A stretch of 64,000 bases of DNA, taken from assembly GCF_007830255.1 (NCBI RefSeq), contig NZ_VLKG01000001.1, positions 310,001 through 374,000 on the forward strand. The letters are read 5' to 3'. This stretch comes from Azomonas agilis (GTDB lineage Bacteria; Pseudomonadota; Gammaproteobacteria; Pseudomonadales; Pseudomonadaceae). How positions within the stretch are numbered: the first letter of the stretch is position 1; the number at the start of each line of letters is the position of its first letter. Below are positions 35,461-45,483 of the stretch, piece after piece. Both the position numbers and the translations under genes were made by a program. Under the pieces are notes generated by a model that was not told the origin of the DNA, searched no databases, and saw nothing but the letters and a program-made list of their open reading frames with translations.

Positions 35461-36022
35461 CTTGCTCATCAACTGAAGTGTGTGCCTGAGGTGCTTTACT
35501 GACCACCACCATCGCGGGGCGCAGTAAACGACCATTCAGCAAATAGCCCTTTTGGAATACTTTGAGCACGCTGTTGGGCTCAGCATGGGCGCTCTCTTCC
35601 ATCGCCATCGCTTGATGATGCTCTGGGTTAAAGGGCTCACCCACCGGATCAATAGCAGTCAGTTGGTGACGTGCTAGGGTGTCCAAGAACAGCTTAAAGG
35701 TCAGCTCCATACCCTCACGGATAGGCTTCACTGCTTCGTCATTCGGGCTAGACAGCTCTAAGCCACGCTCCAAGCTGTCTACAATGGCCAACAAATCTCC
35801 CGCAAAACGCTCTAAAGCGAATTTGTGGGCCTTTTCTACGTCCTGCTCTGCGCGACGGCGAATGTTTTGTACCTCAGCCGCCATGCGCAAGTTTTGATCC
35901 TGTGCCGCCGCGAGTTGCTCTTCGAGGGTGTGAATGCGACTGCTTAAGTCTTCACCAGCTTCAGCGGTTTTGCTTTCATTTGCCTCAAGATTTTGCTGAT
36001 CTTGATTGTGCTCGTCAGCCAT
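35456..36022 (-). CDS. grpE: nucleotide exchange factor GrpE
   Basis: A 188-residue dimer that releases ADP from DnaK. An acidic disordered N-terminus (1-30) leads into a long coiled coil (about 30-90, [27 protein letters not shown] with breaks) and a C-terminal beta domain containing [12 protein letters not shown] and [21 protein letters not shown]. First gene of the heat-shock operon, with a consensus sigma-32 promoter upstream. Confidence 0.97.
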   Translation of the reverse strand: MADEHNQDQQNLEANESKTAEAGEDLSSRIHTLEEQLAAAQDQNLRMAAEVQNIRRRAEQDVEKAHKFALERFAGDLLAIVDSLERGLELSSPNDEAVKPIREGMELTFKLFLDTLARHQLTAIDPVGEPFNPEHHQAMAMEESAHAEPNSVLKVFQKGYLLNGRLLRPAMVVVSKAPQAHTSVDEQA

Positions 36023-36070
36023 GCCTTCCTCCTGTCTGTCTGGTGCTTACATCGTTTTGCTTGCCGCCCA

Positions 36071-36098
36071 ATATGGGGACATAAATGCAGGCTTCAAG
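36071..36098 (-). promoter_or_regulatory. sigma-32 heat-shock promoter for grpE-dnaK-dnaJ
   Basis: On the minus strand CTTGAA (36098-36093), 14 bases, then CCCCATAT (36078-36071): an exact match to the RpoH consensus, 49 bases before the grpE ATG. Confidence 0.9.
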
Positions 36099-36208
36099 GG
36101 CTTAGCGTTAAAACGAGCACTACTACAAAAACTCAGCAAAATACTGCTCTAATGCCCTGCCCACTCAGCCCAGATAACGGGCGGTCGTTGCCAAAGGAAT
36201 AGCCCACT

Positions 36209-37894
36209 ATGCTGGTTCAGCTCGTTATTCGCCATTACGCCACTATTGAACACCTGGATTTAGATCTGCGCCCCGGAATGACGGTGATTACAGGCGAAAC
36301 CGGAGCCGGTAAATCCATTATGGTGGATGCTCTAGGCTTAGCCTTGGGAGATCGCGCCGACAGCAGCGCGGTACGCCCCGGTGCAGAGCGGGCTGAAATT
36401 TTGGCGCACTTTTCTTTGGATGACTTACCCGAAGCCCGTCAATGGCTGCAAGAGCGCGATTTGGATCAAGAGGATGTATGCCTACTGCGGCGCATCGTGA
36501 CGACGGAAGGACGCTCACGCGCCTACATCAATGGCAGTTTATGCAGCCTAAATGACTTAAAAACCCTAGGCGCTTATCTGGTTGATATTCACAGCCAGCA
36601 CGAACATCAATCCCTATTACGCGCCGAAACCCATCGCCGTCTGCTGGATGAATACGCACAGGCGCAATCTCTGGCGCAACAGGTTCAGCAGTTGGCACAA
36701 CACTGGAGCCAAACTCGGCGGGCTCTGGAACAGCATCAGCAGCAACAGGCACAACGCCAAGCTCAGCAAGAGCTGCTTGAGTATCAGCATGAAGAGCTTG
36801 AACAGTTGGGCTTAGTCGAAAATGAAGTCCCACAACTAGAACAAGAACATCGACAATTGGCCGAAGCTGAGGCTTTACTGAGCAACTGTCGCTATGTGTT
36901 GGATCTGTGTAGCGAAGGTAAATCGGGCACCATACAAGCGGCGCTTAACAGCAGTCTAAACCGACTCACCGGCTGCAACAGCCGACCTAAAGCATTAGAA
37001 GAGGCTATTCAGCTACTTTCCAGCGCTCAAATTCAGGTAGCTGAGGCGGTCAACGAATTACAACACTTCATTGATCATTTTAACTCCGACCCGCAACACC
37101 AACAGCAACTGGAACAGCGCCTCAACACGCTATATCGACTGGCGCGCAAGCACCGTATTCAACCCGAAGCACTCCTTGAGCACCAGCAGCAACTGCATCA
37201 CACCTTAACGCAGTTACAAGAGGAAAGCGCCCACTGTGGCCATTTAGAGCAGCACATGGATCAACTGGCTCAGGAATATAGACAACAGGCTGAACACTTA
37301 AGCCATATACGCCGCCAAGCCGCCACACAATTGGAAGCCATCATCAGCCGCGAGATTCAGGGCTTAGGCATGCCCAAGGGACGTTTTAAGATTGAGTTAG
37401 AACCTCAATCGACAACAATCCCCCAACCTCATGGTCTGGAGCAGATTAATTTTTTGGTCAGCGCCAATCCAGGGCAACCGGTACGACCTTTGGCCAAAGT
37501 GGCCTCAGGGGGAGAATTATCCCGTATCAGCTTGGCTATTCAGGTAATTACCGCTCAAACCTCTGGTATTCCAACCTTAATTTTTGATGAGGTGGATGTG
37601 GGCATCGGAGGCCCAACCGCCGCCGTGATTGGCCAATTACTGCGTCAACTGGGTAATCGGGGTCAGGTTCTCAGTGTAACCCATGCCGCTCAGGTAGCTG
37701 CCCACGGCCATCAACACCTGCTGGTACATAAGGCAGATAATGGTCAAGAGACGCACACACAGATTTCCGAGCTCAGCTCAACACAGCGCGTTGAAGAACT
37801 GGCCCGCATGATGAGCGGCCTACAGCGTACCGAGGAATCCTACGCCCACGCCCGAGCCTTACTGGAGGATGCGGTGGGCCAATCCGGTGACTGA
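36209..37894 (+). CDS. recN: DNA repair protein RecN
   Basis: A 561-residue SMC-like ATPase for double-strand break repair. Walker A is TGETGAGKSI (about 30-39); a long Gln-rich coiled coil fills about 155-375; the ABC signature VASGGELSRISLA (about 431-443) and Walker B LIFDEVDVGIGG (about 455-466) close the head domain. Divergent from grpE. recN is usually under LexA, but I could not find a CTGT-N8-ACAG box upstream. Confidence 0.97.
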   Translation: MLVQLVIRHYATIEHLDLDLRPGMTVITGETGAGKSIMVDALGLALGDRADSSAVRPGAERAEILAHFSLDDLPEARQWLQERDLDQEDVCLLRRIVTTEGRSRAYINGSLCSLNDLKTLGAYLVDIHSQHEHQSLLRAETHRRLLDEYAQAQSLAQQVQQLAQHWSQTRRALEQHQQQQAQRQAQQELLEYQHEELEQLGLVENEVPQLEQEHRQLAEAEALLSNCRYVLDLCSEGKSGTIQAALNSSLNRLTGCNSRPKALEEAIQLLSSAQIQVAEAVNELQHFIDHFNSDPQHQQQLEQRLNTLYRLARKHRIQPEALLEHQQQLHHTLTQLQEESAHCGHLEQHMDQLAQEYRQQAEHLSHIRRQAATQLEAIISREIQGLGMPKGRFKIELEPQSTTIPQPHGLEQINFLVSANPGQPVRPLAKVASGGELSRISLAIQVITAQTSGIPTLIFDEVDVGIGGPTAAVIGQLLRQLGNRGQVLSVTHAAQVAAHGHQHLLVHKADNGQETHTQISELSSTQRVEELARMMSGLQRTEESYAHARALLEDAVGQSGD

Positions 37895-37906
37895 CCCAAA
37901 CACATG

Positions 37907-38326
37907 TCAGGAGGAAGGGGTACTTCCCGGCTTACGCACATACAGCACCAGATTGTGGCCAATCAGCTCAAAACCGTGCTTTTTGACGATCTCGCGCTGC
38001 AACTGTTCAATCCCAGGCTCGTAGAACTCAATCACCTCGCCGCTGTCAATGCATACCATATGATCGTGATGACCGTTGTCCGCCAGTTCAAAGACGGCAT
38101 GACCGTTGTCGAAGTTATGGCGCACTACCAAACCAGCGGCCTCAAACTGAGTCAGTACCCGATAAACGGTAGCTAAACCCACGTCTTCACCCGCGTCCAT
38201 TAATGCCTTGTATACGTCCTCAGCACTCATGTGCCGATGACCGGCAGAATCCAGCATTTGCAGGATTTTGATGCGTGGCAAAGTAACTTTTAGGCCCGCT
38301 TTGCGTAGTTCTTGATTTTCAACCAT
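37907..38326 (-). CDS. fur: ferric uptake regulator Fur
   Basis: A 139-residue Fe(II)-dependent repressor of iron uptake. The N-terminal winged helix (1-82) includes HRHMSAEDVYKAL and GLATVYRVLTQFEAAGL; the dimerisation domain has the metal ligands in HHDHMVCIDSGEVIEF. The second cysteine of the E. coli CxxC is Ser here, so a structural zinc site of that kind is absent, as in the Pseudomonas protein. Divergent from bamE (a common arrangement) and convergent with recN at 12 bases. Confidence 0.96.
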   Translation of the reverse strand: MVENQELRKAGLKVTLPRIKILQMLDSAGHRHMSAEDVYKALMDAGEDVGLATVYRVLTQFEAAGLVVRHNFDNGHAVFELADNGHHDHMVCIDSGEVIEFYEPGIEQLQREIVKKHGFELIGHNLVLYVRKPGSTPSS

Positions 38327-38422
38327 GGTCGGTTCTCGCTACTGCTGCTGTTTCGCAGCTTCGGTGATGCGGTATGATCCGCAACTGATTTGCTCTGCCA
38401 AGATAGTGGAAGTCATTCTCCG

Positions 38423-38935
38423 ATGCAAAACTCCAAACTTCTGCTCACCTGTCTTATTTGTTTCAATCTGCTGGCAGGTTGCGCTATTCCTATTCCCCAT
38501 GTGTACAAAATGGACATCCAGCAGGGCAATGTCATTACTCAGGATATGGTAGACCAATTACGCCCCGGTATGACTCAACGTCAGGTGCGTTTTATCATGG
38601 GTAGCCCCTTGATGACCGATACTTTTCATCCTAAACGCTGGGATTATCTGTACAGTTTCCAAGCGGGCGGCACACGTCGTCAGCAAGAACGCATCAGTCT
38701 AGTCTTCGGCAAAGATAATCAACTTATTGGCTTAGCCGGTGATTTTATGCCCGGAGTAAGCCGTGACCAGCGTCTATTGGGTACGGGACAAGCAACGACT
38801 ATTGTGAATGAGCGTGAAGGCCAACAGCCTGTGCAGCAGGATGAAGCGCCAGAACCAGGCTCATTGTTGGATGAACTGCAACGGGAGATTGATGCCATCG
38901 AACCGGCTCCAGTGCCTGTTCCTGAGCGACTTTAG
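38423..38935 (+). CDS. bamE: outer membrane assembly lipoprotein BamE
   Basis: A 170-residue lipoprotein of the BAM complex. ATG 38423 gives a lipoprotein signal [20 protein letters not shown], with the lipobox LAGC (Cys20). The mature domain has [31 protein letters not shown] and WDYLYSFQ, all family marks. A Pro/Glu-rich acidic tail (about 135-170) is longer than in E. coli. Divergent from fur. Confidence 0.95.
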   Translation: MQNSKLLLTCLICFNLLAGCAIPIPHVYKMDIQQGNVITQDMVDQLRPGMTQRQVRFIMGSPLMTDTFHPKRWDYLYSFQAGGTRRQQERISLVFGKDNQLIGLAGDFMPGVSRDQRLLGTGQATTIVNEREGQQPVQQDEAPEPGSLLDELQREIDAIEPAPVPVPERL

Positions 38936-39098
38936 CCGAGTTTACTCACCATTTGAGCGCTACCTCTCAGTCAAGTGCAAAACTGATGCAAAGGACTGGT
39001 AAAGCCTCTGAAACAAGACTAGTTTTCTAATGAGAGTCGGGTTGGGTAAATACTCATTAGGCCAACTAGCCTCCCGACAATGCCCGACCCCCTTAAGC

Positions 39099-39125
39099 AC
39101 GGACTACATGATTTGTAGTCCGTTT
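39099..39125 (+). terminator. terminator-like hairpin after bamE
   Basis: A 9-bp stem ACGGACTAC-atgattt-GTAGTCCGT followed by only three T. It lies in the 245-base gap before the hemolysin-III-type gene. Confidence 0.55.
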
Positions 39126-39180
39126 AAAACTACAGATCTTTGCGCAATGCAGCAGATGCTGACAGGGGAAGGAAACAACT

Positions 39181-39798
39181 ATGTATTACGGTGAACGTTT
39201 CAATGCATGGACCCACCTGATTGGAGCTATTTTGGCCTTTATTGGGGCTATTTGGCTGGTCGTAATGGCCAGCTTGGACGGAAATCCCAATAAAGTGGTC
39301 AGTGTGGCTATTTACGGAATCACCTTAGCGCTTTTATATTGTGTATCAACGATTTACCACTGTGTGCGCGGGCGAGCAAAGCTCATCATGCGCAAGATGG
39401 ATCATCTGTCTATTTACTTGATGATTGCAGGCAGTTACACACCCTTTTGCCTCGTCACTCTACGCGGCCCTCTAGGTTGGGCGCTCTTTGGCACAGTCTG
39501 GGGCATGGCTGTTATTGGCATGTTGCAAGAAATCAAACCGCGCTCCGAAGCACGAGTATTGTCCATTGTCATTTATGCGCTTATGGGCTGGATTATCTTA
39601 GTAGCCATCAACCCTTTAATTTCCGCTTTAGGTACTGAAGGTTTTACTTGGTTAGTAGCCGGCGGCATTATGTATACCGTTGGCATTATATTTTTTGTCT
39701 TCGATGAACGCTTTCGTCACTGGCACGGCATTTGGCATTTATTCGTGATCGCCGGAAGCTTGCTGCACTTTGTAACCATCATGTTTTATGTCCTTTAA
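39181..39798 (+). CDS. hemolysin III / TrhA family membrane protein
   Basis: A 205-residue inner-membrane protein of the PAQR superfamily with seven predicted hydrophobic segments. Family hallmarks: N-terminal ERFNAWTHLIGAILA (His12), STIYHC (His59), KMDHLSIYLMIAGSYTP (His74), and near the C-terminus HWHGIWHLFVIAGSLLHF. The conserved Ser/His/Asp residues suggest a metal-dependent hydrolase-like site; the substrate is unknown. A strong GGGGAAGGA site precedes the ATG. Single gene between terminators. Confidence 0.9.
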   Translation: MYYGERFNAWTHLIGAILAFIGAIWLVVMASLDGNPNKVVSVAIYGITLALLYCVSTIYHCVRGRAKLIMRKMDHLSIYLMIAGSYTPFCLVTLRGPLGWALFGTVWGMAVIGMLQEIKPRSEARVLSIVIYALMGWIILVAINPLISALGTEGFTWLVAGGIMYTVGIIFFVFDERFRHWHGIWHLFVIAGSLLHFVTIMFYVL

Positions 39799-39825
39799 AT
39801 CTCCGGCCCTAACCGGAGATTTAAA
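39794..39825 (+). terminator. terminator after hemolysin-III-type gene
   Basis: A 13-bp perfect stem TTTAAATCTCCGG-ccctaa-CCGGAGATTTAAA that starts within the stop codon region. Confidence 0.8.
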
Positions 39826-40244
39826 ATTCCCACTTACTATTCAAGCCTGTACTGTGCAGTCAGCGTCTCATTAGGGGGGCTCCGTATGAACTCACTCCAA
39901 CTGCTATTCCATCCAAATTAAGAGTCATCGATCAGCTTAACGTTTTGAAATGAAAGCAATAATGATGAAGCCAATATAGGAAAGTATTTTGATTTCTGAA
40001 ACTTACCTTCTTTGGCCCCAAACCCAAAAATCGCCTCAGTATCCTCATTTTCGCTCAGACTTCTATCAGGCTCCTTGAGTCGGGAATTCTAATATCCCGT
40101 ATCCATCTGAGCATAAACTCCGAAAAGTAAAAACAGTCTATTTTTTAATAAGCTTTAAAGCTATCCTAATCCGGTGGATGTAGCTTATATGTCATTCTGA
40201 CATCCAACATTAAATGTACGCTTATAACAGCTTCCTCTGGAACA
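39826..40244. other. AT-rich gene-free stretch
   Basis: No gene of normal size. There is one very short frame, MNSLQLLFHPN (39886-39921), behind a strong AGGGGGG site; it may be a leader peptide or a leftover gene start. No clear promoter, repeat or attachment site was recognised in the rest. Confidence 0.4.
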
Positions 40245-40814
40245 ATGATCATGGATACTAGCCCACCACCCGTAAGCACAGTGAGAACCTTCTTTAATAC
40301 CTACTATCTAAGATGTTACCCAGACGTCGCCAAAAGCTCCTATGGAACACAGGATGGTGCTGCTAGTCACTATATATTCATAGGACTTAATGAGGGGCGA
40401 TCTCCTAATCCGTTTTTTGTCCCCCAGTTTTATCTACATCAGTATGATGATTTAAAAAAAGCCTTTGGTAATAACTATGCCGCTGCTTTTAATCACTGGG
40501 TGACTCTGGGTATTAAAGAGGGTCGTCAAGGCTCCCCCTTTTTTGATCCAAAATTTTACTTAAGTAATAATCCTGATTTACTCCAAGCATTCGGAGCAGA
40601 GGGTTTCGAAGAGGCTTGCAATCACTGGATTAATTTCGGTTTAGTTGAGGGGCGACACAGTATTGCCTCTATTTCATCATCCGCTTTTGAACATAATAAT
40701 GAGCTAATCTTATCCAAAGCCGGATTAATTGCCTTAAAACAATTTTTAGCTATGGCAGGTATCACTCCTCCGGCAAGACCTTTGTCTGCACTCAGTCAAG
40801 CAATAAATAAGTAA
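40245..40814 (+). CDS. orphan protein with three ~41-residue YL-NPDL-HW-EGR repeats
   Basis: A 189-residue protein with no signal peptide or membrane segment. Residues 16-56, 57-98 and 99-139 are three repeats of the form FF-p-FYL---PDL--AFG----A--HW---G--EGR, most regular in the last two. Similar repeats occur in larger bacterial surface or glycosyltransferase-associated proteins; here they stand alone, followed by a weakly structured tail with a hydrophobic helix (about 155-170). The start could also be ATG 40251. The base composition is more AT-rich than that of its neighbours, which suggests transfer or weak constraint. Function unknown. Confidence 0.7.
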   Translation: MIMDTSPPPVSTVRTFFNTYYLRCYPDVAKSSYGTQDGAASHYIFIGLNEGRSPNPFFVPQFYLHQYDDLKKAFGNNYAAAFNHWVTLGIKEGRQGSPFFDPKFYLSNNPDLLQAFGAEGFEEACNHWINFGLVEGRHSIASISSSAFEHNNELILSKAGLIALKQFLAMAGITPPARPLSALSQAINK

Positions 40815-40847
40815 AACCCGCTCTATAAGTATTTTGGTGTTAATTAT

Positions 40848-40908
40848 AACTCCTTATATTTTTATAAGGAGTTGTATAATGAAAAAGTTAATAACTCCTA
40901 ACACATGA
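40848..40908 (+). other. hairpin hiding a ribosome site before a 9-codon frame
   Basis: An 11-bp stem AACTCCTTATA-tttt-TATAAGGAGTT (40848-40873) contains AAGGAG in its right arm. Seven bases later an ATG (40879) opens MKKLITPNT followed by TGA. MKKLI is a usual signal-peptide start, so this may be the stub of a lost gene. The hairpin could also end the transcript of the repeat protein. Confidence 0.4.
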
Positions 40909-40936
40909 GTGGAGCTGGACGCAGGAGGAGCGCTGA

Positions 40937-41254
40937 CTAACCGGCCAAATCCGACAGATGCCAGACTTCAAACGCCGGAGTTTCATAAGGATGACTGGCT
41001 TTAAGCGCTCCAATCACCTCATGGATCAGGGCATCCATCACTACCAATTCGACCTTCCATTCGGGAAGCGTCTCTAAGCAATTCATTTGCCCCCAAAAAG
41101 GATTACTGCCTTCCAAGGGCCGAAATTGTCCTTGCCCCAAAACCTGCCAACAACAGCGATCATAATCTCCTATTCGACCAGCTCCTGCTTCGAAAACAGC
41201 CTGTTTGACGGGTTCTAAATGCGTTTCGGGCACGTAAAAGCACAGCTTATACAT
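40937..41254 (-). CDS. stand-alone NIF3/YqfO C-terminal-domain protein
   Basis: A 105-residue single-domain protein matching the small ferredoxin-like insert of NIF3/YqfO proteins (KLCFYVPETHLEPVKQAVFEAGAGRIGDYDRC, read in two parts, then SHPYETPAFEVW). These stand-alone forms are common in pseudomonads and are conserved but not functionally assigned; the fold resembles PII/CutA. ATG 41254 is preferred to GTG 41260 because GAGG sits five bases before it. Convergent with the repeat-protein gene. Confidence 0.85.
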   Translation of the reverse strand: MYKLCFYVPETHLEPVKQAVFEAGAGRIGDYDRCCWQVLGQGQFRPLEGSNPFWGQMNCLETLPEWKVELVVMDALIHEVIGALKASHPYETPAFEVWHLSDLAG

Positions 41255-41342
41255 ACACACCTCAATCCATCTTAGACAGCGTATTTACTGATCAACCTAG
41301 GTAGGCAGCCCCGCTACTGCCTACCGGCTAAACAGTTTAGAC

Positions 41343-44300
41343 TCAGTTCACCCACACCCGTGCATTACGGAACATGCGCATCCAAGCCCCATCCTCTTGC
41401 CAGTCGTCGGGCCGCCAAGAGTTTTGTACTGCCCGGAATACACGCTCCGGGTGCGGCATCATCAGGGTTACTCGGCCATCCGGCGTGGTAAGCCCAGTGA
41501 TACCCCGCGGCGAGCTGTTCGGGTTAGCTGGATAGCTTTCGGTGACTTTGCCGTAATTATCCACATAACGCAGAGCCACAGTACCGGACAAATCCGCCTC
41601 TAACAGAGCTTCTGGACTAGAAAACTCGGCATGTCCTTCCCCGTGGGCAATGGCAATCGGCATCCGCGAACCTACCATGCCGTGTAGGAAGATAGAGGCC
41701 GACTCTTGCACCTGTACCAATGCTACCCGAGCTTCAAACTGCTCAGATTTATTACGCACGAAATGCGGCCAAAGTTCACTGCCGGGGATCAACTCATGCA
41801 GGTTTGACAGCATCTGGCAGCCATTACACACCCCTAAAGCAAAGCTGTCCTTGCGCTCAAAGAAGGCACTAAAGGCATCCCGGGCACGGCTGTTAAACAG
41901 GATGGATTTGGCCCAACCTTCGCCTGCGCCCAGCACATCGCCATAAGAGAAACCACCGCAGGCTACTAAGCCTTTAAAAGTCGCCAAATCCACTCGACCG
42001 GCCAGAATATCGCTCATATGGACATCCACGGCGGCAAAACCGGCGCGGTCGAAGGCGGCGGCCATTTCCACCTGTCCGTTCACGCCCTGCTCACGCAAAA
42101 TCGCCATGCGTGGACGCACACCAGTTTTGATGTAAGGCGCGGCCACATCTTCGTTGGGATTGAAGCTGAGCTTGATATGTAGACCGGGGTTATCCAGCTC
42201 CTGAATCAAAGCAAACTCTTGATCGGCGCACGCGGGGTTATCGCGCAGGCGCTGGATTTGGTGGCTGGTGGCACTCCACTCGGCCTGCAAAGCGCTGCGC
42301 TGGCCACGGAATAGCGCCTCACCACCTAAACTAAGGGTGATTTCATTGCCCACTACGGGCTCACCCAAGACGGCAATGCAATCGCTCAGGCCCACGGCCT
42401 CGAATTGCTCTTCAATGGCGGCCAGATCGCTGGCACGCACTTGCAGCACGGCTCCCAGCTCCTCGTTGAACAAGGCCGCATTGGCTTCTTCCAGCGTGCG
42501 CGCAATGCTATCCAGCCCCAGACGCAAGCCACAGTGACCGGCAAAGGCCATTTCCAGCAGCGTGGTGATCAGGCCACCATCGGAACGGTCGTGGTACGCC
42601 AGCAGCTTACCGGCGGCATTCAAAGACTGAAGGGTGATGAAGAAGGTACGCAGATCGACCGGATCATCCACATCCGGCACTTCACGGCCGATCTGGCCGT
42701 ACACCTGAGCCAGAATGGAGCCGCCCATACGGTTCTGACCACGGCCCAGATCGACCAACAGCAGACGGGTTTCGCCCTTATCCAAACGCAGTTGCGGAGT
42801 CAGGGTAGCGCGGATGTCCTGCACGGGTGCAAAGCCGGACACGATCAGCGACAGGGGTGCAGTGACGCTCTTGTCTTGGCCCTGATCCTGCCAGCGGGTT
42901 TTCATGGACATGGAGTCCTTACCCACGGGAATGGTGATGCCCAGCGCCGGACACAGCTCCATACCCACGGCTTTTACGGTTTCGTACAGGCGCGCATCCT
43001 CACCGGGATGACCGGCTGCCGCCATCCAGTTAGCGGACAGACGAATATGCTCCAGACGCTCAATACGCGCCGCGGCCAAGTTGGTGATGGTTTCACCAAT
43101 GGCCATACGGCCAGAAGCGGGAGCATTCAACAATGCCAGTGGGGTGCGCTCACCAACGGCCATGGCCTCGCCGGTGTAAACATCAAAGCTGGTAGCAGTG
43201 ACCGCACAATCGGCTACCGGAACCTGCCACGGGCCGACCATCTGATCGCGGGCGACTAAGCCGGTAATGGAGCGGTCACCGATGGTAATCAAGAAGCTCT
43301 TACTGGCGACCGCAGGATGGTGCAGCACTCGGCTGATGGCTTCGCTGAGGTTCAGTTGAGCTGGGGTAAAATCATCGCCCTGCTCGGCTTCACGTTGCAC
43401 AGAACGGTGCATGCGTGGGGGTTTGCCCAGCAGTACTTCCAGCGGTAAATCTACCGGCGCATTGCCAAAGTGACGGTCTGTAACGCTCAGGTGTGGCTCA
43501 GCAGTGGCTTCACCGACTACGGCGAAGGGGCAGCGCTCGCGCTCACAAATGGCTTTGAACTGCTCAAAATCCGCCGCATCCACCGAAAGAACGTAGCGTT
43601 CTTGGGATTCGTTGCACCAGATTTCCAGCGGGCTCATGCCCGGCTCGTCGTTGGGCACATTACGCAGCTCAAAGCGTCCGCCGCGTCCGCCGTCGTTGAT
43701 CAGCTCCGGGAAGGCATTGGACAGACCGCCCGCACCCACATCGTGAATAAACTTGATGGGGTTGGCCTCGCCGAGCTGCCAGCAGCGGTCGATCACTTCT
43801 TGGCAACGGCGCTCCATTTCCGGGTTATCGCGTTGCACCGAGGCAAAGTCCAAGTCCGCCGAACTGCTGCCGGTGGCCATGGAGGAAGCCGCGCCGCCAC
43901 CCAGACCAATCAACATGGCGGGGCCGCCCAGCACGATCAGCTTAGCCCCAACGGAAATCTCGGCTTTTTGCACATGCTCGGCACGGATATTCCCCATACC
44001 GCCCGCCAGCATGATGGGCTTGTGGTAGCCGCGCACTTCCGCGCCGCGGGGGCTGTCCACCGCTTGCTCAAAGGTACGGAAATAGCCAGTCAGCGCCGGA
44101 CGACCAAACTCGTTGTTGAAGGCCGCGCCACCCAGCGGGCCATCAATCATGATGTCCAACGCGCTAACGATGCGCTCTGGCTTACCGTAAGGCTGTTCCC
44201 AAGGTTGTTCAAAGCCGGGAATGTTCAGATTGGACACGCTAAAGCCGGTCAAACCCGCTTTGGGCTTGGCACCGCGCCCGGTGGCACCCTCGTCACGGAT

Positions 44301-45239
44301 TTCACCACCCGAGCCGGTGGAAGCACCAGGGAATGGCGCAATGGCGGTGGGGTGGTTGTGGGTTTCCACCTTCATCAGGATGTGTACCGGCTCTTGGGTC
44401 GCGCCGTATTCGCCACTACTCGGATCGGGGTAGAAACGACCGGCGGTAAAGCCTTCCATCACTGCGGCGTTGTCTTTATAGGCCGAGAGCACGCCTTCGT
44501 GCTGCATTTCGTAGGTATTTTTGATCATGCCGAACAGGGATTTGCTCTGGCTTTCGCCATCAATATCCCAGCTGGCGTTGAAAATCTTGTGCCGACAATG
44601 CTCGGAGTTAGCCTGTGCGAACATCATCAGTTCGATGTCGTTGGGGTTGCGGCCCAGAGTGATAAAGCTGCTGACCAGATAGTCGATCTCATCTTCAGCC
44701 AAAGCCAGCCCCAAGGCTGTGTTGGCAGCCACCAAGGCCTCACGTCCACCACCGAGCACATCCACTGAGGTCAGGGCTTTGGGTTGCGCGTGGCTGAATA
44801 GCCCTTCGGCGGCTTCCAGCGCGCTCAGAACTTGCTGAGTCATGCGATCATGCAGCAGGGTCGCTACTTGGGCGGACTCAGCGGCTGACAGGGTGCCTTG
44901 CACATAATAGGCGATCCCGCGCTCCAGACGGCGGACTTTGCTCAGGCCGCAGTTGCGGGCAATGTCGCTGGCCTTACTCGACCAAGGCGAAATAGTGCCG
45001 GTGCGCGGAACAACCAAGAATAAAGCGCCCTTGGGCTCTTGTACCGGCACGCTGGGGCCATACTTAAGCAAGCGCTCCAGCACCTGAAGCTCGCTGGCAT
45101 CCAGCGCCTCCGACAGCTCGGCAAAGTGGGCAAACTCGGCATACAGCCCTTGGATGGCCGGTACCTTCTGGGTCAGTTGGGCCAGTAATTTGCCGTGACG
45201 GAAGGTCGAAAGGGCGGGAGCGCCGCGCAGAATCAGCAT
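41343..45239 (-). CDS. purL: phosphoribosylformylglycinamidine synthase
   Basis: A 1298-residue single-chain enzyme of purine synthesis (FGAR + glutamine + ATP to FGAM). N-terminal domain (1-150), linker, two AIRS-like halves (including [28 protein letters not shown], read in parts, near residues 293-318), and a C-terminal glutamine amidotransferase (about 1040-1298) with Cys in [10 protein letters not shown] and the His/Glu pair in HPERVFR. Length matches E. coli. Single gene; no purR-type box seen upstream. Confidence 0.98.
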   Translation of the reverse strand: MLILRGAPALSTFRHGKLLAQLTQKVPAIQGLYAEFAHFAELSEALDASELQVLERLLKYGPSVPVQEPKGALFLVVPRTGTISPWSSKASDIARNCGLSKVRRLERGIAYYVQGTLSAAESAQVATLLHDRMTQQVLSALEAAEGLFSHAQPKALTSVDVLGGGREALVAANTALGLALAEDEIDYLVSSFITLGRNPNDIELMMFAQANSEHCRHKIFNASWDIDGESQSKSLFGMIKNTYEMQHEGVLSAYKDNAAVMEGFTAGRFYPDPSSGEYGATQEPVHILMKVETHNHPTAIAPFPGASTGSGGEIRDEGATGRGAKPKAGLTGFSVSNLNIPGFEQPWEQPYGKPERIVSALDIMIDGPLGGAAFNNEFGRPALTGYFRTFEQAVDSPRGAEVRGYHKPIMLAGGMGNIRAEHVQKAEISVGAKLIVLGGPAMLIGLGGGAASSMATGSSSADLDFASVQRDNPEMERRCQEVIDRCWQLGEANPIKFIHDVGAGGLSNAFPELINDGGRGGRFELRNVPNDEPGMSPLEIWCNESQERYVLSVDAADFEQFKAICERERCPFAVVGEATAEPHLSVTDRHFGNAPVDLPLEVLLGKPPRMHRSVQREAEQGDDFTPAQLNLSEAISRVLHHPAVASKSFLITIGDRSITGLVARDQMVGPWQVPVADCAVTATSFDVYTGEAMAVGERTPLALLNAPASGRMAIGETITNLAAARIERLEHIRLSANWMAAAGHPGEDARLYETVKAVGMELCPALGITIPVGKDSMSMKTRWQDQGQDKSVTAPLSLIVSGFAPVQDIRATLTPQLRLDKGETRLLLVDLGRGQNRMGGSILAQVYGQIGREVPDVDDPVDLRTFFITLQSLNAAGKLLAYHDRSDGGLITTLLEMAFAGHCGLRLGLDSIARTLEEANAALFNEELGAVLQVRASDLAAIEEQFEAVGLSDCIAVLGEPVVGNEITLSLGGEALFRGQRSALQAEWSATSHQIQRLRDNPACADQEFALIQELDNPGLHIKLSFNPNEDVAAPYIKTGVRPRMAILREQGVNGQVEMAAAFDRAGFAAVDVHMSDILAGRVDLATFKGLVACGGFSYGDVLGAGEGWAKSILFNSRARDAFSAFFERKDSFALGVCNGCQMLSNLHELIPGSELWPHFVRNKSEQFEARVALVQVQESASIFLHGMVGSRMPIAIAHGEGHAEFSSPEALLEADLSGTVALRYVDNYGKVTESYPANPNSSPRGITGLTTPDGRVTLMMPHPERVFRAVQNSWRPDDWQEDGAWMRMFRNARVWVN

Positions 45240-45422
45240 GGTCGGAACAGCCTCGGAGGGGAGCAGAAAAGGATTATTTTAGCCGATCATAGGCTGTAGA
45301 AGCTAAAACACTGGCGAAGGAAGCGACCTCAAAGCCTAAATTTTGAATCAAACCTTCAATCTGGGCGTAAAACACGAATTTCAGGCCCAAGGCAGGAGTA
45401 TTCCTTAAAAACTGTGAGGCTA

Positions 45423-45463
45423 TATCAACTTTTTTTGATACAGCATTGCGGCTTAGTTTTTAT
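45423..45463 (+). promoter_or_regulatory. promoter with overlapping inverted-repeat operator before sahR-metK
   Basis: TATCAA-cttttt-TTGATA (45423-45440) is an 18-base inverted repeat. Its right arm TTGATA also serves as a -35, with TTTTAT (45458-45463) 17 bases on as a -10. Binding by the adjacent ArsR-type regulator would block this promoter. Confidence 0.55.
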
Positions 45464-45483
45464 CCCACTAGACTCCACCACCT

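Noticed and set aside
36099-36208. LexA box before recN
   Set aside because: A CTGTCTGT sequence near 36033 has no ACAG partner at the right spacing, and nothing nearer to recN fits.
42405-44768. Two long open frames antisense to purL
   Set aside because: They follow purL third-position bias and show no domain or ribosome site of note.
45240-45483. SAM or SAH riboswitch before sahR-metK
   Set aside because: I found no conserved core of a known SAM/SAH riboswitch; the short dyad explains regulation better.
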